From: Guyanagaster necrorhizus
Taxonomy: Eukaryota; Basidiomycota; Agaricomycetes; Agaricales; Physalacriaceae
DNA length: 64,000 nucleotides
Reading direction: 5' to 3'
NCBI RefSeq assembly: GCF_019112545.1
Contig: NW_025064899.1
Coordinates: forward strand, 147,185 to 211,184
Numbering within the stretch: position 1 is the stretch's first letter; every line of letters begins with the position of its first letter. Below are positions 56,017-64,000 of this stretch, in pieces. The notes under the pieces are model-generated. The model had not been told where the DNA came from. It was given only the letters and a program-made list of their open reading frames with translations, and made no database searches. The position numbers and the translations under genes were made by a program.

Positions 56017-58160
56017 TTGATAATATGTGTGTACATTATAACACAAGGAATATGTACCATTCTTTGGAGCGGGCCTCTCCAATACAAGAATCGATAATTA
56101 GGAAATCCGACTTATTTTCAGTGAAGAGAAAACCTTACGAAGGCACCACGGCCGGCTATTGCCTGTCCATCATCAAAACCTTGGTAATAGAATCCTGCGC
56201 GACGAGTCAAATTCATAGGTAGGGGTATTAGCGAGTGGATATCGAGCATGTCAAGTAGCACTGGCCTGATGGGTACAATTTCTTCGTATGAAATGCTTCA
56301 TCGTATCATAATTCTCATAAAAAGGAGGACTAGCCGGAGCTGGTCGCAGGGCTCCATTGAAGTACAAACACATCAAGAATAACATACTTGCATTCCTGAC
56401 AAATTATCAACATTGTGAATCAACGTGGCGTCCACATCGAAAGACTGGAGAAGAGGCTTAAGGGTACTCCTTGTGAAACCAGCTTGAATCTGGATACATT
56501 ATGACCCAGGACAATATTTTTTTTCCCACTGAAGTTGATGAAGGGATTCCATTCTGTCGCCGCCGTAAAAGCTTTGCACGAGACTCTAAGAAGCTTAACC
56601 ACTCGAAACTTTCCAGGATGAATCTCCTGGTGAAGCGTATGAGCTGCCGCGCACAAAACGAAAACTAGTTAGGTCAACAGAGGAAGATACATTGTCAAAG
56701 TTTGAGCAAATACAGGGCTTCGAGAACGACGAGACTCATCATGTTTCCCATGTCGACTCAGTCCCTGCACTAAGGGTTATCCATCTCGATGCCGACTGCG
56801 ACCTCAGTCATAATAGAACCGAACCGAATGACAACGACGAAGAGTTAATAGAATAGAAGAGATGTGTCAATAAACTTATAGGCGATACGATACATACGTT
56901 TACGAGACTCACCAGAATGATTAATGAAGTCGCCCACCTCAGTTGCCCACTAAGCGTTATTGACGTCGAGCAAACTCTCTGATAATGAATCTACCTTTGA
57001 ATATATCATTCCAAAATATGGGATACAGCTTAGACTGCTGCACAATGAATGAGAAAACCCGTTATTGATCCGAAGCGTGTCGACATACAGTTAGGCTCAT
57101 AAAGTAAAGCTAGCATCCCCCTCTACGAATCGCACGGTCATGCATAATGACGAAGGCAATCATTAGATGTCCGAGCTTCTGACTTCATTCTTCTATTCTG
57201 GAGTAGACAGGAATCGAAAAAGGGAACAGTCCAATCGACAGGGTCCCTTTTTACCATAGGTATAGCAGTGATCAACTCGTTATACAAGTCCGAGAGAAAG
57301 AAACAGACATCTCCATCTCCGGTTGGTTCCTGCACATGTAGTCAGTTATTCAAAGATAACAGCACGCGGGGACGACATAGTTCAGAATCATCTGAAGCTG
57401 TGGATAAATCAATGCCCCATCTGCACTGGCACCCGATGGAAAGCTACAAGTAACATTGAACATGCTATTGTCGTCGCTCCGCAAGCCAAGCTGAAGATTC
57501 TGCGTTCGTCGATGGTCCACCGATCATCGGGAAAAGCCAGTTTCAAGACTTTATACTCGTTAGGGTACAAGACTTGAAACATGATGCATGATGTTAGAAC
57601 GATAGCATTGCCGTCGTACAGGAACCCGGGATCTCGGACAGGTTCATGAAAAATGGTTAGTGGAACTGAACTGAGAGCACTGTGAGTATGCTTGAGGAGA
57701 AAACTATATGGTAAACATTCTGTAATGGACGGGCCCGTTCTACTTCCTTTTTCGTAACATAAACCCGGACTTTATTTGAACTATGCTTATCTATGCACTC
57801 CACTCTTATCTACGTATAAATACTTGGTCGTGCCTAGAACTACGCCAGTCTTTCTTACCTTTTCCCCCCGAATCGAGGTGTCTTCAACCCGGTCCTTGAT
57901 TCGTCCTTGTGTGCCGCTACCGACTATCATCGCTAACGTCACACATTCAGAGCTTGAAGGACTATGAGGTCACATGACCGATCCGAATTAAGGGAGGCGA
58001 CGTCCAAGGAAATACAACATCTATCAATCCCACTAAGTACAACGAAAGCACAATGATACAAAAAGTTATGGTAAGCGTCTAAAGATATGTAAAAGATCTC
58101 CATGAAAAATATCCTAAAAACTGGTAATAAGTATACTTCAAACCGGGAAAGGGGGTATCG
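56017..58160 (-). other. Fragmentary coding-like sequence, no resolved gene
   Basis: Minus-strand pieces look coding. Near 57640-57430 is a stretch starting DPGFLYDGNAIVLTSCIMF, at 57335-57138 one containing LSDLYNELITAIPM and VDWTVPFFDSCL, and at 56656-56420 one containing AAAHTLHQEIHPGKFRVV. No domain is recognised and the pieces do not join cleanly. The part at about 57140-57245 is repeated near 3585-3700. This could be a decayed multi-exon gene. Normal CpG. Confidence 0.3.
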
Positions 58161-58166
58161 TATCGT

Positions 58167-59733
58167 TCACAGCAGTCCCACCACCCCTGCCAGAAGAGCC
58201 AATAACACCCCCCAAACCGACACACGCAATTGCAAGGCTCCACTTCCCTGTGATCCGTCTGCAACCCATTCCTCGTACGCCGACTGCATCAACAACACGA
58301 ATGCCTGAGCCTCCGCACTCTCTGATCCCTCTAGCCCGTACGAATGTGGGTTCACCACAGGCGTCAACCACCCATCTGAAGTGAAATGCTTGTATCCAGA
58401 CGTCGAGGGCGAAGTCGAAGTCGATGCTGATGCTGACGCTGTACTCGTGGACGTGGAGCTCGCCGATAACGAATACGTCGACGTCACCCCGCTCGCGTAC
58501 AGAGCCTGCCGACTACGCTCGGCCTGGCGGATATACGACGTATCCCCCGTGACAGTGTACAGCCGGTAGACCGTATACGCCATGAGAGCGGTCGAGGAGC
58601 AGTCATAGAACGTACTCTCATTGTCGGCGTAATTTCGGAAGATGTAGGTTTTGTCCTGGCAACAGTCAGCGTGGGCCATAAAAAAAGGAATGGGGAGAGG
58701 GGACATACCACAACGTTATACATTGCCTTCTGTATCTCGACAGCCCAAGACGCGAGATCCTGCAGCTCGCTCGAAAACGTGCTCTCGTACTGGGATTTCT
58801 GGATCGTCGCGTACACTCTGAGCATCCCTGCAGCGGCCCATCCATTGCCTGTACCAAGATCAGCTAGGGAAAAAAGAATGAGGCGGGCGATACATACCCG
58901 TCGACCAGTGCCCAGAATCCGTTCCAGAACCGCCGAGTACAACGTGCTGCCAGAGGTTATTTGCGTTAGTGTCCCGTAGGTTATCTCGATATAGTTTGAT
59001 CTGGTTGTACGCCTCTGCGACTAGCGTCTCATTCTCAGTAAGCACACCGTAGTACGCAAGGAAGGGCGGGACCATATACACAAAATCGCTCCTAATGGGG
59101 GTATCATCAGCCATTTCGACAGAAAGAAAAACCAAAGAAGGATACGCACCACAACTGGGTCTGCGACACCCTATGCGAAATAGCACCATCGCTCGACCTC
59201 GACACGTTGTTCAGCAGAAAATCCAACTGGTCCGTCGCTGCACCCGTATAATTCAACCCATCCGCGTCCCCCTGGCCCGTCCACCCCGCAATGAGGACCG
59301 CAACGCCATTCGACGCCGGGTCCGCGGCGCTCCCGTCAGCCATCAACGGCTGGGCGCCAGATATATTATGATTGGAGGCACTCCTGTTCGCGACGATTTC
59401 CTGGGCCAAGGAGAGCACAGGCGCGAGGGCGTCTGTCATATTATCGGGTACAGTCGACGGTGGAGGGAGGGACTGGTCCGAAAAGACAGAGTAGACGGTC
59501 GCATCTGTCTCGAGGAGGGTTTGTTCGCGAGTTCCGAGTTCCCAGCTGGGGACGTTGATCATTATCAATTAGTCCTGTCCGTGCACGTTGGTCATGGGAG
59601 CAACGCACCTTTCCTGCGCGGCTTCTGCGAGGCGTGCTTTGACATTGGAGGCCTCTGCGGTCGAGAGGCTGGCACACAAAACTCCCCGCCAGAATGTAGC
59701 TGCTACCAACGCTACAAGCCAACTCCAACGCAT
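58167..59733 (-). CDS. GH76 family glycosidase (alpha-1,6-mannanase-like), GPI-anchor type
   Basis: Five exons (59733-59609, 59545-59150, 59091-58898, 58848-58709, 58655-58167) with GT-AG introns of 63, 58, 49 and 53 bp, 447 residues. Signal peptide MRWSWLVALVAATFWRGVLCA. The (alpha/alpha)6 enzyme domain shows AVLIAGWTGQGDA, QLWSDFVYMVPPFLAYYG, NNLWQHVVLGGSG, WSTGNGWAAAGMLRV and YADNESTFYDCSSTALMAYT, all typical of fungal GH76. A Ser/Thr/Ala-rich linker and a hydrophobic C-terminus (VWGVLLALLAGVVGLL) suggest a GPI anchor. Family members cleave or transfer alpha-1,6-mannan in cell-wall assembly; the exact substrate is not inferable. The catalytic DD pair usual in bacterial enzymes is not obvious here. 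The upstream region and first exons are duplicated at 52.6-53.2 kb, and a decayed exon-3 fragment lies at 2.9 kb. Confidence 0.88.
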
Positions 59734-60734
59734 GATGGTGGTCGTGTTGGTGGTAGTTGTAGATGGAAAGGAGATATAAAACCGCCGTCCAGACGTCGTT
59801 CGGTGAAACAGAGAACGAAAGGAGGATCTGTGCTGCTCAGTGAAGGCCAAGAGATCGTTCTATCACCATCTTTTTTTCTTTTTCGCCGTGATGTCAGGGC
59901 AGGTGCTGGGAGAGACATTCGGCATCGTGGCCAAGGTCAGGAACAGAAAAACGTTTCCGGTGATTCGGTCTTACCGGCCCGACCACAGCCACGTTGGACA
60001 AGAGGCTGCCAAGCAAGCTGGCTTCGAAACGAAAGTTCGTATATTGCTATGGGTTTAACGTTAACTTGGAAGAGGAAAGCTCAGTCTTTATATCCAAAAA
60101 AACTGGACTAGGCTTGGCACCTACTCGTACATGTTGCCGAACGCAATTAAATAGTGATGGAACACATGTCTCGTTTGGCCGATTGTCGCCTGAAATTGTT
60201 TTGGCTCTTCTCGCGTTCGTGAGTTCTTTTCATAGCTGCCTATAGGAGGCGCCCTTTTACCGCGATAAAATTATCCGTAACGTTATTTTGATCAACCGAC
60301 CGTACCTGATGCCGAATTTAGATTTTGTCTGATCGACATGGTCCTCGGCTGCTGCACGACGGTCTCAAGACGCGACATGGCCGTGAAAGTCAAGAAAAAT
60401 AGAGAATATCTATGGGACGACGAGAGAAAACGCGTGACTGCAGTCCATTCCACACAGACCGAATAAAACAGAAACCGCACGGGAAAGAAGCGCCAATTCA
60501 TGTGCGTAACTCGCTTGATGTTAAATTGATTACGACATGATAGGTTAAAGAAACGACACGTTCATTGCCAAGGATACCACTAGTAATATCGGCGAAACAT
60601 ATGTTCAGGGTTTGATAACCGTCTTGTCAACGGAGAACAGCTTTCAGAGACGGATTGAAGGTGTGCGAATCCATGAGAACTGCAGATGAATATCAATAAT
60701 GATTCGAAGGATTCTATGGACTGCATCTTCCCAT
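59402..60734 (-). repeat. Inverted segmental duplication, right copy (uninterrupted)
   Basis: About 1.33 kb matching 37778-38422 plus 52607-53232 in reverse complement. It contains the sequence GAGCTTTCCTCTTCC (minus strand, about 60085-60070) with one copy of CTTTC, which is the empty target site of the copia element. Identity is estimated above 90 percent. Confidence 0.92.
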
Positions 60735-60774
60735 AAAGAAGAAATATAATTAGATCCCTTGATGCATACCAACA

Positions 60775-61937
60775 TCAAACACCCTCACCCCTCCTCCTCC
60801 ATCCCCAAACAGGGAACACTCCCGGCTCCTCAATCCACCTATCCAAAACCGCACGCTCCCCGCCTCCCCCCACCCTCATCTCCCTCGCCTTCCCCCCCCA
60901 CAACCTAAACATCTCCACATCCCCCAACGCCCCATAACACACCGCAATCGCATCCACATGCCTCCTCACCTCCAACATCTCCAGCCCCTCCCGTTCCCTG
61001 ATCTCCAACGCCCGCCGATGCATCCTTATCAAATACCCATCCCACAGCGTCCCGCTCGCACACCACTCCTCAAACGTCACCGCACGCAGGTGCCCCATCA
61101 GGCGCGCGAGCTCCTCCCGCGCAAAATCACTCTGGCGCTGCTGCCGGTGGAGCGGGAGCGAGCACGCGGGGCACACACACTCGAAATTGAACCACATCCG
61201 GAGCTCCTCTCGGCGCTGCGCGCGGGAGCCGCACACGTCGATGTACTGGATCGTTATCTCTTCGTGGGGCGCGATGGGCCGGACCGCTTCGAGCGTCAGC
61301 GAGAACGACGCAGGGTCCCATGTCCAATGAGCGTTCGGCGAGCAGCTACACAACGAGCCACGATCAGTATCATGACGACGACGACAGAAGAGATTCCACA
61401 CCTGTGATTACACCTACTAAGCTTCAGGAACACCCCCCGATACTCCTCCTCCGCCCCCCCGCCCATCTCAATCCCCACCAAACTATTCGTCCGCACAATC
61501 CCCCCCAGCTTCTCCTCCAGCGGAAACGCATTCGCCAAATTCATCAGCTCTGTCTTTCCCTTGGGGTCCACCATCTCCAAGAGGGACGCGATCGCGAACG
61601 AGCCACGACGATGCGGCATGACGAGGAGCGGGTGCTCGACGAGGACGGTGCCTCCGGCGGGTATACCTCCACCACTGCTGCGAGCGAACATCCCTAGGCC
61701 TGTGCCTTTGGGCCCAGTATGCCGGATTTCAAACGCGTGATATGTACAAGGCTGCTGGTGCTGCTGCTGGTTGAGCGTCGGCGGGAGGACGACATCCTCG
61801 CGCAGGAGCGTAGCGCACTTCGAGGTTCCAAACTGGAACGTCCGAGCCACATACCCAGGTTCGATGACGCCAACGTGGTTAGGTGGGAGGTAGAGTGTGT
61901 AAGAGGACGACGAACGTCGGTGATGGGTCTTCGCCAT
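60775..61937 (-). CDS. SET-domain protein
   Basis: Exons 61937-61402 and 61345-60775, a 56-bp GTGTGG...TGTAG intron in phase 2, 368 residues. SET motifs in order: a GTGLGMFA-like turn with HAFEIRHTG before it (residues about 65-85), EHPLLVMP (about 100), the pseudoknot NHSCSPNAHWTWD, which is restored only by the splice (about 178-190), AVRPIAPHEEITIQYID (about 200-217) and a post-SET-like cysteine set in FECVCPACSLP. This is the small SET class common in fungi, which lacks an inserted MYND finger here; lysine methyltransferase activity is likely but the substrate is unknown. The middle is Gly-rich. A TATATATATA tract lies about 45 bp upstream of the ATG. Coding sequence is GC-rich and CpG-rich, unlike the repeats. 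Confidence 0.85.
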
Positions 61938-64000
61938 GCTTCGAGGTCAATAACGCTCTAGAGGTGCGAATAGATCATATATATATAACAGGTCGGTACA
62001 GTGGCATCAATAAAAAAACGCGACAATAGCGGGTGTACGTGCCACCGCAGCGCGCGTGTCCTGGGCCGAATCTTCAGCACAATGGCGTTCTGAGAACAAG
62101 AAATACACACATTTTTCGACCTGGACAAAGTTCTCGCACGAGGGAGGGGCGCCATACTCTTCCAAACAAAGGGTCACTCTGGGAGGATCACTGTCCCAGA
62201 GCCATTTGAAGCCAACAAGGCCAATTGCTATAGATGCTTCACAATACAAAGCCGCAGTGAGAGCATTGACTCGTCATGCACAAGGGCCATTGGCAGCAGA
62301 CCTATATTAACACGGCCGGTCACCATATATCCTTCACAATGAGAGAGCGTCTTACACCAAGGAGGGTTGAGGTACGCAGCACAGAGTTCCTTTTTGGTAG
62401 GAAAAGAAGAAACTTTCAAAATCTGTGCATGTAATCAAATCACGAGCACCTCCGGCCCGGTGTCCGGGCCCAACCAACATCAACGCGGATGTTACAGCCA
62501 AGTGTAAACTCCCGACGGGCGCACCGGTGAATATGGGTCTGTCGCAAGATTCGACCTGCACCTGAACGCCCTGTTTCGTGCGAGAAAGAGCCTTCATGAT
62601 GGCTGATAACGGTCGTGTCTTGGCCCCATTTACATCTACAATGCTTGCTTCAGTTGCAAGATCCACCCGAGGTGGCGCTGTCGACGATGATGGACGTAAA
62701 TGCGGGAATCTTAGCTCCTTTTTTCAGGTTCGTCGTCAATCAGCACACGGTCCGAGTAATTCTTCCTAGAAAAAAAGATAAGAAACTAGTCAACGTCGTG
62801 GTCAGATGACTCCTGCTCACCCATATTACTCCTTGTAGTACGACGGCGCATTGAACGTGTCAATTGGCGACGAGGTCCATGAGGCAGTGGTAACCGTCAA
62901 CAGTTAACAATTTCGCTCCTTTGCAGTCGATCACCAGAAGGACGATGGTAACCGTTCGCAAAGTATGCCCTTGTCTCTTCCTTGACTCTTTCAGGATCTC
63001 GTCAGTCCCCAGTTTGTTGACCTGTAAATTCTCTTTATAGATCCCGAGTTCAAGGATTGTTTAATCCTACATAAGTCAGATTTTCGGCTTTGATCGTGAT
63101 CGCTCGTTATAAAGTTCTCGTTTGCAAGAGCTTTCCATCTAGCAATGATGAGTCGCATTTCGACGGAGTCTGTGCCATCATAAAAATGTGACGTGTCAAC
63201 CTCCTCAAGTAAGTAGAGTGCTCCTCTGATGGGTCCTCGCACTTGAATCATAGGGAAGGTTAGTCGTAACTGTTACGCCTTGATATTATAGATGCAGCCA
63301 GGCTTCTCCATCGTTCACTTCAATTGCAAACAAGCCTGACTCATCGGCCATTTTCCCAGTGTCGACAAATGTCCTGTTGGGAGAATGTGGGAAAGACTAT
63401 ATATACATGCATACCGGACGATGATCAGTGACTGGAATGTAGTCCTGCAGAGTACTGGCTGCAGATCGACCATCTACCATCGGCAAGGCACGATGGGACG
63501 CGCAAGACGGTATCAGAAAATTTGGTCAAGAGTTCGTCTTCAGAGTTTAAATGTTTATGTTTAAGCTTTGATGACTAAGAAACCCAGAGAGGTTCAGGTG
63601 AGCACAGCAGCCATCAGATTCAGATTAAACCACAGACCATGCACACCGTATGAAATAGCACAAATCTACCGGTTACGGATGCGCCTCAGGACCCAAAGCG
63701 CTCTTTCATTTGGGAAAATGTACTGGTGAACTTGTTTGCCAGTCCAGTGTTTGATACATAGCGCGAGTGTTTCTATAGATCGATTTCGATCTTGACGTTC
63801 CGGAGTTCCGGCTCCGGATTCCCGCTCTGACCCAGCTTCTCCTTCCACGTTTCTGCGGTTAAATCCATCGGGTACCTTACCTCTCCGGTCGATATGTTTT
63901 CCTAACTAAGCCACGCCAGATCTTGTAACTGATCGTCTCTCCAGGACTTTTCCCAGCATACGCAGGAACTTTGCAGCGTATACGCTTCCCGGCCAAGACA
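61938..64000. other. No resolved gene
   Basis: Contains the promoter side of the SET gene. Minus-strand stretches at 62249-62007, 62666-62352 and 63251-62991 look coding-like and may be exons of one or two genes, but I recognise no domain and could not join them. The last ~350 bases show nothing I can support. Confidence 0.3.

Noticed and set aside
59441..59728. Alternative 95-codon minus-strand frame at the GH76 start
   Set aside because: Reads a different frame through exon 1; the frame MRWSWLV has the signal peptide and splices into the conserved enzyme domain.

Overview
The window looks like a repeat-rich stretch of a filamentous basidiomycete (mushroom-type fungus) chromosome. The host genes carry short GT-AG introns (49-163 bp) and belong to families typical of Agaricomycetes: GH76, MYND finger, SET, SRPBCC-like and DUF2235/Tle1-like. 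About two thirds of the window is LTR retrotransposon, much of it almost free of CpG. I saw no rRNA gene, no convincing tRNA and no CRISPR array.

Layout. 1-6.9 kb: a putative zinc-finger gene, its decayed inverted copy, and a small cysteine-finger gene between them. 6.9-13.5 kb: CpG-free transposon relics, including a minus-strand Ty3/gypsy element (element A) carrying two solo LTRs, one inside the other. 13.5-29.6 kb: a degraded chromovirus (element B) interrupted by a nearly intact copy of the same family (element C, 15008-23091). Both have perfect 5-bp target-site duplications (TSDs). 29.6-33 kb: a CpG-free unknown repeat and a solo LTR. 33-38.4 kb: CpG-normal sequence with a DUF2235 relic and an SRPBCC-like gene. 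38.4-52.6 kb: a decayed Ty1/copia element (element D) that contains a decayed chromovirus (element E, 42745-50780) and a 631-bp inverted repeat. 52.6-64 kb: a truncated GH76 copy, a MYND-finger gene, the intact GH76 gene and a SET-domain gene. The region around the GH76 start is duplicated in inverted orientation. The copia element sits in one copy only, so the other copy preserves the empty site.

The most interesting system is the chromovirus family B/C/E. (i) Thirteen bases of the primer-binding site, one base inside the LTR, are the exact reverse complement of the predicted 5' end of the element's own transcript. That end lies 34 nt from a TATTTAAG box. This is the layout expected of Tf1/sushi-type self-priming, and the TATA-to-start spacing recurs in every LTR I checked. 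(ii) A small reading frame with one strong transmembrane segment (here ORF0) precedes and overlaps gag. It occupies the same relative frame in all three copies. (iii) The integrase ends in a chromodomain. (iv) The youngest copy is disabled by just three nonsense codons, each explained by CGA to TGA. All eight differences between its LTRs lie at CpG, which points to methylation-driven decay.
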